A program made the position numbers and the translations under genes. From Neisseria sicca (GTDB taxonomy: Bacteria > Pseudomonadota > Gammaproteobacteria > Burkholderiales > Neisseriaceae): a DNA stretch of 64,000 nucleotides. Every line of letters begins with the position of its first letter. The stretch's first letter is position 1. Below, in pieces: positions 1 through 9,208 of this stretch. The notes under the pieces were generated by a model, which worked only from the letters and a program-made list of their open reading frames with translations, had not been told where the DNA came from and did no database searches. The stretch spans positions 1,798,001 to 1,862,000 of the forward strand of contig NZ_CP072524.1 of assembly GCF_017753665.1 (NCBI RefSeq). Direction: 5' to 3'.

Positions 1-179
1 AGGTTTAGCTCGCGGATGGGAGTCGTGATGCCCAAATGTTTCAGATGTGCGCGGGCGGTTTTTTCGGCCTCAACTACGAAATCGGTCAAGCCGGTAATCT
101 GCGTCTGTTCGTGCGGCAGCAGGCAGGGGGTATCGGGCGCACCCAAAGGGGTGGGAATCAGGTAAAGAATCGGGGACAT
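1..179 (-). CDS. SAM-dependent methyltransferase, tetrapyrrole methylase (RsmI-like) family, N-terminal fragment
   Basis: Only the first 59 or so codons are in the window; the rest lies off the left edge. The product begins MSPILYLIPTPLGAPDTP. The LYLIPTPLG pattern is typical of the N-terminus of tetrapyrrole-methylase-fold SAM methyltransferases related to RsmI, which methylate small molecules or rRNA; the substrate cannot be read from this piece. It lies downstream of maf on the same strand, separated from it by a DUS inverted pair that probably ends the maf transcript. The start was chosen at the ATG because the reading frame is open and the family motif begins immediately after it. Confidence 0.65.
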   Translation of the reverse strand, partial: MSPILYLIPTPLGAPDTPCLLPHEQTQITGLTDFVVEAEKTARAHLKHLGITTPIRELN

Positions 180-198
180 GATGGGTTTCCTATACGGA

Positions 199-239
199 AG
201 GTCGTCTGAAACCGTCATACGGCTGTTTTCAGACGACCT
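199..239 (-). terminator. DUS inverted pair / terminator after maf
   Basis: Two copies of the uptake sequence AGGTCGTCTGAAA face each other with a loop of about 15 bases. The maf stop codon is formed inside the right-hand copy, so the hairpin starts at the end of that gene. Confidence 0.7.
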
Positions 240-828
240 AAATGATTTCTACGCCTTCGTTTTTTAAAAACTCGACCAGTTTGAAGATGGGCAAACCGAT
301 AAGCGCGTTCGGGTCGCTGCTGTCTATGCGCTCCAGCAACGCCGCGCCCAAGCCCTCGCTCTTCGCCGCACCCGCGCAGTAAACCGCGTCCGGCTCGCGC
401 GCCAGATAACGCTCAATCTGCCCGTCTGTCAGCGCGCGCATCAAGACCGACGTGTTATCGACATGACGCTGAATACGGCCCGAAGCAGTATTCAAAAGCA
501 CGATTGCGCTGTAAAATTCAATCTTTCTGCCGCTCAAATCCCTGAGCATTTGTTGTGCATTTGCGACGTTCATCGGCTTGCCCAACTGGCGGTCATTGCA
601 CCACGCCACTTGGTCCGCACCGATCACCAACGCGGCAGGAAATCGAGCCGCCAGCGAACGCGCCTTCCCTTCCGCCAAACGCAAGGCAGTATCCGCCGCG
701 TTTTCACCCGCAGCAGGCGTTTCGTCGAAATCAGGCGCGACAGTTTGGAAATCAATACCCAAACGCTCAAGCTGCGCGCGGCGGAACACCGAACCCGAAC
801 CCAATATCAAAGGCAGTTTTGCATTCAT
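238..828 (-). CDS. maf: Maf-family nucleotide pyrophosphatase (YceF type)
   Basis: A 196-residue protein. Maf proteins hydrolyse non-canonical or modified nucleoside triphosphates to monophosphates (house-cleaning); the YceF subgroup prefers 7-methyl-GTP. The N-terminal LILGSGSVFRRAQLERLG pattern, the early FDE (residues 34-36), the GADQV block near residue 70 and the C-terminal SSDPNALIGLP are family hallmarks. Length is normal for the family. It is divergent from yceD, the two starts being about 55 bp apart. In many beta- and gammaproteobacteria a YceF-type maf sits beside yceD-rpmF-plsX, which supports the YceF subgroup assignment. Substrate preference is inferred from context, not seen. 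Confidence 0.88.
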   Translation of the reverse strand: MNAKLPLILGSGSVFRRAQLERLGIDFQTVAPDFDETPAAGENAADTALRLAEGKARSLAARFPAALVIGADQVAWCNDRQLGKPMNVANAQQMLRDLSGRKIEFYSAIVLLNTASGRIQRHVDNTSVLMRALTDGQIERYLAREPDAVYCAGAAKSEGLGAALLERIDSSDPNALIGLPIFKLVEFLKNEGVEII

Positions 829-882
829 ATTTTGCTTAAAAATATTGACGTTAGACTGTCGAAATTATATCATACCCCGTTT

Positions 883-1383
883 ATGTCAGACCCTAATTTG
901 ATTGACCCAGAAGTTTTCGCCTCCGAAAAGCAGACCCTGCAAGGCAGCTTCCTGCTTGAGGAATTGGACGAACGAGTCCGTTCGCACGATTATCCGGCCG
1001 ACAAACAGACCAAAGTGTCGTTTACGCTGAGCGGCGGACGCGACCGACTGCAGCGTTTGTTTCTCGATTTAAACGTCAAAGCCGATATGCCGCTGATTTG
1101 CCAACGATGTATCCGCCCCATACCGTTTACGCTCGACGAAACCAGCCGCATTGTTTTGTTCGCCAATGAAGAGGACTTGGATGAAGCAATGCTTGCCGAC
1201 GAAGAGTTGGAAGGCATGCCGATTGAGAAAGAACTCGACGTACGCAGGTTGGTGGAAGACCAAATCCTAATGTCGCTCCCCTTCTCCCCGCGCCACGAAA
1301 ACTGCGACAACGCCGCGCTGGAACAAGTCAATCAGGACAAACCCAACCCTTTTGCTGTTTTAGCAGGTTTGAAAAGCAGTTAA
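883..1383 (+). CDS. yceD: YceD family protein (DUF177)
   Basis: A 166-residue acidic protein. Conserved features are a central CQRC pair (around residue 70) in the context MPLICQRCIRPIPF and the C-terminal NPFAVLAGLK. YceD/DUF177 proteins are linked genetically to 23S rRNA accumulation and ribosome assembly; the biochemical activity is not established. The gene lies directly upstream of rpmF with a gap of about 34 bp and is very probably co-transcribed with it. The open frame extends further upstream, but the part before 883 is the antisense of maf. The ATG at 883 is chosen because homology starts there. Confidence 0.85.
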   Translation: MSDPNLIDPEVFASEKQTLQGSFLLEELDERVRSHDYPADKQTKVSFTLSGGRDRLQRLFLDLNVKADMPLICQRCIRPIPFTLDETSRIVLFANEEDLDEAMLADEELEGMPIEKELDVRRLVEDQILMSLPFSPRHENCDNAALEQVNQDKPNPFAVLAGLKSS

Positions 1384-1417
1384 CCAGGACACAGTTTTAT
1401 TTATCTAGGAGCTTGAA

Positions 1418-1597
1418 ATGGCCGTTCAACAAAACAAAAAATCCCCTTCTAAACGCGGTATGCACCGCTCTCACGACGCTTTGACCGCGCCTTCTCTGTC
1501 TGTTGACAGCGTAACCGGCGAAGTACACCGCCCGCACCACATTTCCCCCAACGGCATGTACCGCGGTCGTAAAGTAGTGAAAGCCAAAGGCGAATAA
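1418..1597 (+). CDS. rpmF: 50S ribosomal protein L32
   Basis: A 59-residue basic protein beginning [20 protein letters not shown], the classic L32 N-terminus. L32 is a structural protein of the large ribosomal subunit. An AGGAG-like ribosome binding site lies about 10 bases before the ATG. It follows yceD, the conserved yceD-rpmF arrangement. It carries no zinc-binding cysteine set, so it is the cysteine-free form. A strong intrinsic terminator follows directly. Confidence 0.97.
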   Translation: MAVQQNKKSPSKRGMHRSHDALTAPSLSVDSVTGEVHRPHHISPNGMYRGRKVVKAKGE

Positions 1598-1614
1598 TCT
1601 TATTCGACTGACTG

Positions 1615-1652
1615 AAAAAGCCAGAATATTGCCATGCAATGCTGGCTTTTTT
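1615..1652 (+). terminator. Intrinsic terminator after rpmF
   Basis: AAAAAGCCAG pairs with CTGGCTTTTTT around an inner palindromic region (ATTGCCATGCAAT), followed by a T-run. It is placed 18 bp past the rpmF stop and contains no DUS, unlike most terminators in the window. Confidence 0.85.
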
Positions 1653-1756
1653 ACATTACATCCGAACTGCCCGACTGCATGCCTGAATCCATCTCAACAC
1701 TCGGCACGAAATCCTCACAGTTCAAACTGATACACCCAATCCAATCGGGAATCGCC

Positions 1757-2284
1757 ATGAAACAGAAAATCTGGTACACCTACGACGATATCCACCGCGT
1801 GATCAAAGCGTTGGCGGAAAAAATCCAAAACTCCGGCGTCAAATACGATGCCATGATCGCCATCGGCGGTGGCGGCTTCATCCCCGCCCGTATGCTGCGC
1901 TGCTTTCTGGAAATCCCGATTTACGCCGTAACAACCGCCTATTACGACAGCGACAATGAAGGACAGGTAACGGAAGAAGTCAAAAAAGTCCAATGGCTCG
2001 ACCCCGTCCCTGACGTACTGAAAGGCAAGAACGTACTCGTCGTCGATGAAGTCGACGACAGCCGCATGACCATGGAATTCTGTCTGACCGAGTTGCAAAA
2101 AGAAGATTTCGGCACCATCGGCGTTGCCGTCCTGCACGAAAAAATCAAAGCCAAAGTCGGCAAAATCCCCGAAGGCATCCCCTACTTCAGCGGTCTGACC
2201 GTAGAAGACTGGTGGATCAACTACCCTTGGGACGCACTCGATATCGACGAACACAACCGCCTCGCTGCCGAAGGCAAAAAATAA
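1757..2284 (+). CDS. Purine-type phosphoribosyltransferase
   Basis: A 175-residue protein starting MKQKIWYTYDDIH. The type I PRTase fold is shown by the AIGGGGFIPARML segment (residues 36-48) and the PRPP-binding motif VLVVDEVDDSRMT near residue 95. The closest recognisable relatives are hypoxanthine/xanthine-guanine phosphoribosyltransferases, which salvage purine bases using PRPP; the exact base is not deducible. The frame is open further upstream to 1634, but that stretch overlaps the rpmF terminator, so the ATG at 1757 is preferred. It sits between rpmF and plsX, separating a pair that is usually adjacent. Confidence 0.82.
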   Translation: MKQKIWYTYDDIHRVIKALAEKIQNSGVKYDAMIAIGGGGFIPARMLRCFLEIPIYAVTTAYYDSDNEGQVTEEVKKVQWLDPVPDVLKGKNVLVVDEVDDSRMTMEFCLTELQKEDFGTIGVAVLHEKIKAKVGKIPEGIPYFSGLTVEDWWINYPWDALDIDEHNRLAAEGKK

Positions 2285-2447
2285 ACCCGTGATGGAGAAG
2301 CCCGCCTTCTCCCGGAACGGCAACGGCGAAATCCGTACCATACCGATAAAACGAGATTTCGCCTCTTTTCAGCGCATCTTCATAAAACGTATTAGAATGT
2401 GGAACGCAACACTTCAATCCGAAGCACCCGACCACACATACACCCTA

Positions 2448-2494
2448 TTTTCAGACGACCTCCATACCGCATATCGTCCAAAGGTCGTCTGAAA
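2448..2494. repeat. DUS inverted pair between the PRTase gene and plsX
   Basis: TTTTCAGACGACC and GGTCGTCTGAAA face each other about 20 bases apart, 80 bp before plsX. There is no T-run after it, so it may act mainly as uptake signal or as a weak terminator. Confidence 0.7.
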
Positions 2495-2574
2495 CCGATT
2501 GTGAAGCCGAATAAACTCACAGAGGCAGCCGATACTGCCCCTCTTCCGCTTCACGGCAAAAACCGGAGAACAAC

Positions 2575-3633
2575 ATGATTACATTGGCCGTAGATGCCAT
2601 GGGCGGCGACTCAGGTCTCGCAGTTACCGTCCCCGGTGCCCTTGCCTTTTTGAAACAGCAGCAAGACGTACACCTCATTATGGTCGGCGACGAATCCGCC
2701 GTCCGCCAAGCCCTCTCCGCAGCCAACGCACCAATGGAGCGCATTACCGTGCTCCACGCCTCCGAAGTCGTCGGCATGGACGAAGCCCCTCAGCTTGCCC
2801 TGAAAAATAAAAAAGACTCCTCCATGCGCATTGCCATCAACCAAGTCAAAGAAGGCACCGCGCAAGCCGCCGTCTCTGCCGGCAACACCGGCGCGCTCAT
2901 GGCGACCGCCCGCTTCGTCCTCAAAACCATTCCCGGCATCGACCGCCCCGCCATCGCCAAATTCCTGCCTTCCGACAGCGAACACCTGACCCTCGCCCTC
3001 GATTTGGGCGCAAACGTCGACTGCACGCCCGAACAGCTCGTACAGTTCGCCATCATCGGCAACGAACTCTTCCAAGCCCTCTACCCGCAAAAAGGCAGCC
3101 CGCGCGTCGGCCTGCTGAACGTCGGCACCGAAGACATCAAAGGCACGGACACCGTCAAACAAACCTTCAAACTGCTCAAAAGCAGCAAACTGAATTTCAT
3201 CGGCAACATCGAAAGCAATGGCGTCCTATATGGCGAAGCCGACGTGATTGTCGCAGACGGCTTTGTCGGCAACATCATGCTCAAAACCATCGAAGGCGCG
3301 GTCAAATTCATGAGCGGAGCCATCCGTCAGGAATTCCAACGCAACCTGTTCAACAAAATGGCCGCCGTCGCCGCCCTCCCCGCCCTGAAAGGCTTGAAAA
3401 GCAAACTGGATCCCCGCAAATTCAACGGCGCCATCCTGCTCGGCCTGCGCGGCATCGTCATCAAAAGCCACGGCGGCACAGACGATGTCGGCTTCAGCTA
3501 TGCCTTAGAAGAAGCCTACCACGAAGCAAAATCCGCCAGCCTGTCGAAAATCGAACAAGGTGTCGCCGAACAACTTACCGCATTGGAGACAATCAAGGAA
3601 CAAAAAGAGGCTGCTTCTGATACGGCAGAATAA
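2575..3633 (+). CDS. plsX: Phosphate acyltransferase PlsX
   Basis: A 352-residue cytosolic enzyme that makes acyl-phosphate from acyl-ACP for the PlsY step of phospholipid synthesis. Family signatures are the N-terminal ITLAVDAMGGDSG, SAGNTGALMA near residue 103, and DGFVGNIMLKTIEG near residue 228. Length is typical. A GGAG ribosome binding site lies a few bases before the ATG. fabH, the usual next gene in the rpmF-plsX-fabH cluster, does not follow; instead a DUS terminator and a 360-bp gap separate plsX from the convergent glyS. Confidence 0.96.
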   Translation: MITLAVDAMGGDSGLAVTVPGALAFLKQQQDVHLIMVGDESAVRQALSAANAPMERITVLHASEVVGMDEAPQLALKNKKDSSMRIAINQVKEGTAQAAVSAGNTGALMATARFVLKTIPGIDRPAIAKFLPSDSEHLTLALDLGANVDCTPEQLVQFAIIGNELFQALYPQKGSPRVGLLNVGTEDIKGTDTVKQTFKLLKSSKLNFIGNIESNGVLYGEADVIVADGFVGNIMLKTIEGAVKFMSGAIRQEFQRNLFNKMAAVAALPALKGLKSKLDPRKFNGAILLGLRGIVIKSHGGTDDVGFSYALEEAYHEAKSASLSKIEQGVAEQLTALETIKEQKEAASDTAE

Positions 3634-3658
3634 CGCCATTGAACGACGAAATATAAAA

Positions 3659-3693
3659 ACGTCGTCTGAAAAATTTTCAGACGACGTTTTTTT
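3659..3693 (+). terminator. DUS inverted pair terminator after plsX
   Basis: ACGTCGTCTGAAAA and TTTTCAGACGACGT form a nearly perfect stem with almost no spacer, followed by seven T residues. Confidence 0.85.
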
Positions 3694-4054
3694 GAAAAAT
3701 CATATGCCGGCATTGGGTTGATGATTTTTAGAACAAACTTGCCAAACTATATGCTGTCCGGCAAACCAAAACTTGTGGCACAAGCTTTATCGGCAAATTA
3801 TGCCGAAAACTTTAAAAGCTTTTTCCATAACATTTGAAAGCAAAGTCCATGCTGCATCACCTTCGTCATTTCCACACAGACAAAAGTCTATATTTCAGTC
3901 TTTCAAGAATATTTAAATATTTCCAAGATTTCTAATCTTTAGGTTTCCACTTGCACGAAAATAGTAGAGCCAATCTCGAAAACGAAATAAGTTCGCTATA
4001 TAAATCGGTTACCTAGCTCCCCCACCCCGCAACCGCGAACCTGAAACAATCAAA
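3694..4054. other. Gene-free AT-rich stretch
   Basis: About 360 bp between two terminators and convergent genes. I see no plausible reading frame, tRNA or repeat in it. Confidence 0.6.
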
Positions 4055-4112
4055 AAGGTCGTCTGAAAACGTTGGACAAAGCTGCTTTCCCGTTTTCAGA
4101 CGACCTTTTTTT
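4053..4112. terminator. DUS inverted pair terminator at the 3' side of glyS
   Basis: AAAGGTCGTCTGAAAACG pairs with CGTTTTCAGACGACCTTT around a roughly 20-base loop, 12 bp beyond the glyS stop. T/A-runs flank both arms, so it can act in both directions. Confidence 0.8.
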
Positions 4113-4123
4113 ACGGCTATATA

Positions 4124-6187
4124 TTATTCACCCAAGAGCGCAATATCCGCTACCGCGTTCATCTGCTCTGCCAAACGGTTCAGCAAATTCAGGCGGTTTT
4201 GTTTTACGGCGGGGTCTTCAGCCATCACCATCACGCTGTCGAAGAAGGCATCGACTTGCGGTTTAACGGAGGCCAGTTCGGACAAGGCGGTTTGGAAATT
4301 GCCTTCGGCAACAGCAGCGGCAATTTTTGGCTGCAAGCCTTGTGCGGCGGCATACAGGGCTTTTTCTTCATCTTGTTGCAGTAGGCTTTCATTGACTTCG
4401 CCCAGCGCGGCATCGGCTTTTTTCAGCAGGTTTTGCACGCGTTTGTTGGCGGCAGCGAGCGCGGCGGCTTCGGGCAGTTGTTTGAACGCGGCAACGGCTT
4501 GCAGTTTGGCGGTCAAATCGTCCAAACGGCGCGGCTGTTTGGAGAGTACAGCGGCGACGATGTCTTGCGGATAGTCGTTTTGCAGCAATACGGCAAGGCG
4601 CGCCTGCATGAAGTCGGCGGTTTCAGACGACGTTTTCTCGTTGAGCAAACCTTGGGGGAAGCTGTCGAAGGTCGTCTGAATTAGCTCGTTTACGTCCAAA
4701 CCATACTGCATCAGCATCCGCAAAATACCCAAGGCGGCGCGGCGCAGGGCGTAGGGGTCTTTGTCGCCGGTCGGAATCAGACCGATGCCCCAAATGCCGA
4801 CCAAGGTTTCCAGTTTGTCGGCAAGTGCAACGGCAGTAGCGACTTTGCCGTTCGGCAGATTGTCGCCGGCGAAACGCGGTTGGTAGTGTTGCTCGACGGC
4901 TTCGGCGATTTCTTCGGTTTCGCCGTCCAAACGGGCATAGTATTTGCCCATCGTGCCTTGCAGTTCGGGGAATTCGCCGACCATTTCGGTAACCAAGTCG
5001 GCTTTTGCCAAACGCGCGGCGCGTTCGGCTGCGGCAGCGTCCGCGCCTAAAGCTTTAGCGATGTGGGCGGCGATGCTTTGCAGGCGTTCGATACGCTCGG
5101 CTTGCGAGCCGATTTTGTTGTGGTACACCACATTTGCCAGCTTGGGCAGGCGGCTTTCCAAAGTCGCTTTTTGGTCTTGTTTGTAGAAGAACTCGGCATC
5201 GGACAGACGCGCACGCAAGACACGTTCGTTGCCTTGGATAATGTGCGACGGGTCTTCGGTTTGCAGGTTGGAGACCAACAGGAAGCGGTTCATCAGCTTG
5301 CTGTTTGGGTCGAGCAGCGGGAAGTATTTTTGGTTTTGCTGCATGGTCAGAATCAGGCATTCCTGCGGCACGGCGAGGAAATGTTCTTCAAAACCAGCTT
5401 CCAAAACAACGGGGTATTCGACCAGCGCGGTAACTTCGTCCAACAGGGCTTCATCGGCGGCAACGGTCGCTTTCAGACGACCTGCCTGCTCGTTCAAGGC
5501 TGTCTGAATCGCGGCTTTGCGCTCGGCAAACGAAGCGACGACTTTGCCTTGCTCGCGCATTTGTGCGGCGTAGCTGTCGGCGTTTTCAATGGTGATTTCA
5601 CCGCTGGACAGAAAGCGGTGTCCCAAGGTTTGATTACCGCTTTGCAGGCCCAAGACGCTGACGTTTACGATGTCGCTGCCGTGCAGCACAATCAGCCCGT
5701 GAACGGGGCGCACGAAGGTAAACGTGCTGCTGCCCCAACGCATCACTTTCGGAATCGGCAGTTTCTTAACAGCTTGATTGATAATGTCTTCCAAGAGTTC
5801 GCCCAACGGTTTGCCGGTTTGGACGTATTCGTAGGCGTACACATCCTGTTTGCCGTCGTGGACGATGGTCAGGTCTTCGATTTTTGCCCCTGCACCGCGC
5901 GCAAAACCTTCCAAAGCCTTGGTCGGCGCACCGTCTTTCATGGCATTCGTTACGGCAGGGCCTTTTTTCACGATTTTCTGATCGGCTTGAACGGCTTTGA
6001 CGTTTTTGATTTGAACGGCCAAACGGCGCGGCGAGGCGTAGGCGGTAAATTCGGCTTCGCCGTCAATCAGTTGCGCTTTTTCCAAGCCTTCGGCAACAGA
6101 AGTGGCGAAGTGGTTGCCTAAATTATTCAGGGCTTTTGGGGGGAGTTCTTCGGTAAGGAGTTCGATTAAAAGGGTTTGGGTTGTCAT
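4124..6187 (-). CDS. glyS: Glycyl-tRNA synthetase beta subunit
   Basis: A 687-residue subunit of the alpha2-beta2 bacterial glycyl-tRNA synthetase. It carries tRNA recognition and works with GlyQ to charge tRNA-Gly. It begins MTTQTLLIELLTEELPPKAL, the standard GlyS N-terminus, and contains the LILTMQQNQKYFPL and ERVLRARLSDAEFF family blocks and a C-terminal DALR-like anticodon region. Length is normal. It lies downstream of glyQ on the same strand with a 116-bp gap holding a DUS hairpin. Three partial DUS copies lie inside the gene (near 4622, 4669 and 5471), encoded in the protein. Confidence 0.97.
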   Translation of the reverse strand: MTTQTLLIELLTEELPPKALNNLGNHFATSVAEGLEKAQLIDGEAEFTAYASPRRLAVQIKNVKAVQADQKIVKKGPAVTNAMKDGAPTKALEGFARGAGAKIEDLTIVHDGKQDVYAYEYVQTGKPLGELLEDIINQAVKKLPIPKVMRWGSSTFTFVRPVHGLIVLHGSDIVNVSVLGLQSGNQTLGHRFLSSGEITIENADSYAAQMREQGKVVASFAERKAAIQTALNEQAGRLKATVAADEALLDEVTALVEYPVVLEAGFEEHFLAVPQECLILTMQQNQKYFPLLDPNSKLMNRFLLVSNLQTEDPSHIIQGNERVLRARLSDAEFFYKQDQKATLESRLPKLANVVYHNKIGSQAERIERLQSIAAHIAKALGADAAAAERAARLAKADLVTEMVGEFPELQGTMGKYYARLDGETEEIAEAVEQHYQPRFAGDNLPNGKVATAVALADKLETLVGIWGIGLIPTGDKDPYALRRAALGILRMLMQYGLDVNELIQTTFDSFPQGLLNEKTSSETADFMQARLAVLLQNDYPQDIVAAVLSKQPRRLDDLTAKLQAVAAFKQLPEAAALAAANKRVQNLLKKADAALGEVNESLLQQDEEKALYAAAQGLQPKIAAAVAEGNFQTALSELASVKPQVDAFFDSVMVMAEDPAVKQNRLNLLNRLAEQMNAVADIALLGE

Positions 6188-6266
6188 GGGAGACTTTCTG
6201 TTTGTCCGTAGGTTCTGCTTATAAATCCTGCATATGCCGTACGGCCTGTATTAATGGATACGCAAT

Positions 6267-6299
6267 AAAGGTCGTCTGAAAACCTGTTTCAGACGACGT
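6267..6299 (-). terminator. DUS inverted pair between glyQ and glyS
   Basis: AAAGGTCGTCTGAAA and TTTCAGACGACGT are separated by about 5 bases, immediately after the glyQ stop. As a hairpin it could attenuate read-through into glyS. Confidence 0.65.
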
Positions 6300-6303
6300 A
6301 TCG

Positions 6304-7200
6304 TTATTTTTTAATCAACGGGAAGCCCAGTTTCTCGCGGCTTTCGACGTATTTCTGCGCCACGGTGCGGCTGAGGGCGCGGATGCGGCCGATGTAGGTG
6401 GCGCGTTCGGTCACTGAAATGGCGCCGCGTGCGTCTAATAGGTTGAAGGTGTGTCCGGCTTTGAGGACCAGCTCGTAGGCGGGCAGGGCGAGGCTGGCGT
6501 TTTCTTCGGCGAGCAGGCGTTTGGCTTGCGCTTCGTAGTCGTTGAACTGGCGCAGCAGCCAGTCGGCATCGCTGTATTCGAAGTTGTAGGTGGATTGTTC
6601 GACTTCGTTTTGGTGGTAAACGTCGCCGTAAGTTACTGTATTACCGTCGAGCGTTTTTGCCCAAACGAGGTCATAGACGTTTTCCACGCCTTGCAGGTAC
6701 ATCGCCAAGCGTTCGATGCCGTAGGTGATTTCGCCGAGTACAGGGGTGCAGTCGATGCCGCCGACTTGTTGGAAGTAGGTAAACTGGGTTACTTCCATGC
6801 CGTTTAACCAGACTTCCCAGCCCAAGCCCCATGCGCCGAGGGTGGGGTTTTCCCAGTCGTCTTCGACGAAGCGGATGTCGTGGACTTTGGGGTCTATGCC
6901 CAATTCGCGCAGGGAGTCGAGATAGAGGTCTTGGATATTGGCGGGGGCGGGTTTGAGGGCGACTTGGAATTGGTAATAGTGTTGCAGGCGGTTGGGGTTG
7001 TCGCCGTAGCGGCCGTCTTTGGGGCGGCGGCTGGGTTGGACGTAGGCGGCAAACCAAGGCTCGGGGCCGAGCGCGCGCAGGCAGGTGGCGGGGTGAGATG
7101 TGCCGGCGCCGACTTCCATGTCGAAAGGTTGGATGACGGTGCAGCCTTTGTCTGCCCAGAATGTTTGCAGTTTGAAGATGATTTGTTGGAAGGTGAGCAT
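6304..7200 (-). CDS. glyQ: Glycyl-tRNA synthetase alpha subunit
   Basis: A 298-residue catalytic subunit (class II aminoacyl-tRNA synthetase core) that activates glycine with ATP and pairs with GlyS. The start [20 protein letters not shown], the [16 protein letters not shown] segment and the [25 protein letters not shown] block are characteristic. Length matches the family. It is first in the glyQ-glyS pair, and its start lies about 190 bp from the divergent exonuclease gene. Confidence 0.97.
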   Translation of the reverse strand: MLTFQQIIFKLQTFWADKGCTVIQPFDMEVGAGTSHPATCLRALGPEPWFAAYVQPSRRPKDGRYGDNPNRLQHYYQFQVALKPAPANIQDLYLDSLRELGIDPKVHDIRFVEDDWENPTLGAWGLGWEVWLNGMEVTQFTYFQQVGGIDCTPVLGEITYGIERLAMYLQGVENVYDLVWAKTLDGNTVTYGDVYHQNEVEQSTYNFEYSDADWLLRQFNDYEAQAKRLLAEENASLALPAYELVLKAGHTFNLLDARGAISVTERATYIGRIRALSRTVAQKYVESREKLGFPLIKK

Positions 7201-7388
7201 GGCTTATGTTTCGGATTGGGATAAAAGAGGGATTTTACTGTTTTGACGGTGTTTTGGGTAGGTGTACAGGCAGATGGAATGGCGGGGCGGCGGTGTGATT
7301 TGACTGTCAATAAATGCGGAAACATGCCACAATGCCGTTATCCTGTTGTCTGTTTTAATCTGTTTTGATTGAATTTGAGGAGTCGCCC

Positions 7389-8183
7389 ATGACCCCGATT
7401 TTGGCTTTCGATATCGAAACCGTACCTGATGTGAACGGCATCCGCCTGTTGTACGACCTGCCTGCCTCTTTGCCGGACGACGAGGTGGTCTTGTTCGCCC
7501 AGCAGAAACGCCGCGCCCAAAACGGCTCTGATTTTATGCAACACCACTTACACCAAGTGGTCGCCATTTCCTGCTGTATGCGTTGGGGGCAGGACAAAAT
7601 CCATGTCGGCACCATAGGCGAAATAAACGACAGCGAAGAGGAAATGATCGCCAAGTTTTTCGACCTTATCGAAAGCCATACGCCGCAATTGGTCAGTTGG
7701 AACGGCGGCGGCTTCGACCTGCCCGTCCTGCATTACCGCGCGCTGATACACGGCATTGCGGCGGCGCGTTATTGGGATATGGGCGAAGGCGATTTCGGCG
7801 ACAGCCGCGATTTCAAGTGGAACAACTACATCAGCCGCTACCACAACCGCCATTGCGACCTGATGGACCTGCTCGCCCTGTACCAACCGCGTGCCAATGT
7901 GCCGCTGGACGATATGGCGAAACTTTGCGGTTTCCCCGGCAAACTGGGCATGGACGGCAGTAAAGTTTGGGAGGCGTTCCACGCAGGTCGTCTGAAAGAC
8001 ATCCGCGATTATTGCGAAACCGATGCGGCAAACACTTATTTAATGTTCCTACGCTTCCGCCTGATGAGCGGCGCTTTGGACGCGGATGAGTATGAAGTGG
8101 AAGTCAAACGGCTGAAGCATTACCTGACCGGACAGGCTCAGGACAAGCAGCATTGGAACGAGTTTGTCGCCGCGTGGCGTTAA
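7389..8183 (+). CDS. Predicted 3'-5' exonuclease, PolB-like (DNA_pol_B_exo2 family)
   Basis: A 264-residue protein with the DEDD exonuclease pattern. The ExoI motif is FDIETVPD (residues 6-13). A WNGGGFDLPVL segment near residue 100 matches ExoII, and the DYCETDAANTY segment near residue 214 matches ExoIII. This corresponds to the family described as a predicted exonuclease related to the proofreading domain of family B polymerases; its cellular role is not known. TGAGGAG lies 6-12 bases before the ATG at 7389, deciding that start over an upstream in-frame TTG. Its downstream DUS terminator was split by an IS3-family element. Confidence 0.85.
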   Translation: MTPILAFDIETVPDVNGIRLLYDLPASLPDDEVVLFAQQKRRAQNGSDFMQHHLHQVVAISCCMRWGQDKIHVGTIGEINDSEEEMIAKFFDLIESHTPQLVSWNGGGFDLPVLHYRALIHGIAAARYWDMGEGDFGDSRDFKWNNYISRYHNRHCDLMDLLALYQPRANVPLDDMAKLCGFPGKLGMDGSKVWEAFHAGRLKDIRDYCETDAANTYLMFLRFRLMSGALDADEYEVEVKRLKHYLTGQAQDKQHWNEFVAAWR

Positions 8184-8221
8184 ACGTCAGGCTTGGAAAG
8201 GCTATCTTCCTGCCAACCATA

Positions 8222-8246
8222 AAGGTCGTCTGAAAAGCAGAATCCG
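8222..8246 (+). terminator. Left arm of a DUS terminator split by an IS3-family element
   Basis: AAGGTCGTCTGAAAAGCAG followed by AATCC forms the left arm. The matching right arm (GGATTTCTGTTTTCAGACGACC) is at 10726-10748, on the far side of the mobile elements. Together they would form a long hairpin ending the exonuclease transcript. Confidence 0.75.
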
Positions 8247-8367
8247 GTATGAACTGGCCCCCAAATCTTGGACACTCATAAAAGCCTTTTCAGGCGCTCT
8301 GTGCAAGCTGGGTTCTGTATGCGACAGGACTCAGCTTTTTCAATTTCAGACTGCAACGCTCCCGGTT

Positions 8368-9160
8368 TTAGTAATCCATATAGTCATCTATCTGCTTCAT
8401 CAATTCGTCCACCGTCAATTCTCCTGCGTTATAGAAACACTCCGTCTTCAACACCGCAAAGAAGCTTTCCATCGGCGCATTGTCCCAGCAGTTCGCCTTT
8501 CGCGACATGCTTTGAACCATGGAATGCTCCGCAAGCAATTCCCTATACCCCGCCGTACGGTACAGCACGCCCTGGTCGGAATGCAGCATCGTTCCTTCGC
8601 CGGTCAGCCGGGGTGCGGCTTTTTCGAGCATTTCCTTCACCATTTCGCTGTCGGCTCTGCGGCTCATGGCGTAGGCGACGATCTCGCGGTTGAACAAGTC
8701 CAAGATTGGCGAGAGGTACAGTTTGCCGTCGCTCCCTTTGAGTTCGGTCACGTCGGTCAGCCATTTTTCGTTGGGCTTTTGGGCTTTGAACCGGCGTTTG
8801 AGGAGGTGTTCCGATATTTCGCCCATGGCGGGATGGCGGTAGGCTTTTTTCGCCCGTATTTTGGCTTTCAGCCCCAACTGCCTCATCAACCGAGCTGCTT
8901 TTTTGCGGTTCCAATCCAATGCTGCGGCAATGCGCCTTTGCCCGTAGCGTCCTTTATGTCGTCGGTAGGTTTCGACAAGGAGGGCTTTGTCGGCTGCGTC
9001 GGGGTCGGGCCGGTCTTGGTGATGGTAGTAAAAGCTGCTTTTGGGCAGGTTTGCGATGTGCAGCAGGTATTTGAGCGGGTGTTGCGCCCTCAGTGTTTGG
9101 ACGGTTTGGCTTTGTCCTTTTCGGTCCGCTTTTGGCTGAGGGCTTTCAACTCCTTTAGGT
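8368..9160 (-). CDS. IS3-family transposase OrfB (DDE catalytic part)
   Basis: About 260 residues of integrase-core transposase. The DDE triad is visible as D in WLTDVTELKG, D in HSDQGVLYRT and E in NAPMESFFAVLKTE. An HTH_21-like LLVETYRRHKGRYGQRRI segment precedes the core. Like its relatives it is probably made by -1 frameshifting from OrfA: an A-AAA-AGC-like slippery run lies near 9125, and the OrfB frame continues with GQSQTVQTLRAQHPL. The open frame extends to 9231 only because it reads into the IS5-family end, so the first twenty or so residues of the longest frame are spurious. OrfA is broken, so the element is probably immobile by itself. Confidence 0.82.
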
Positions 9161-9208
9161 AGGCGACCTTTGCGCGCATATGGCACAACTCTTCGATAAG
9201 CTCTGCCT

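Noticed and set aside
463..882. Long plus-strand frame opposite maf, joined to yceD
   Set aside because: It is the antisense of maf; yceD homology begins only at 883.
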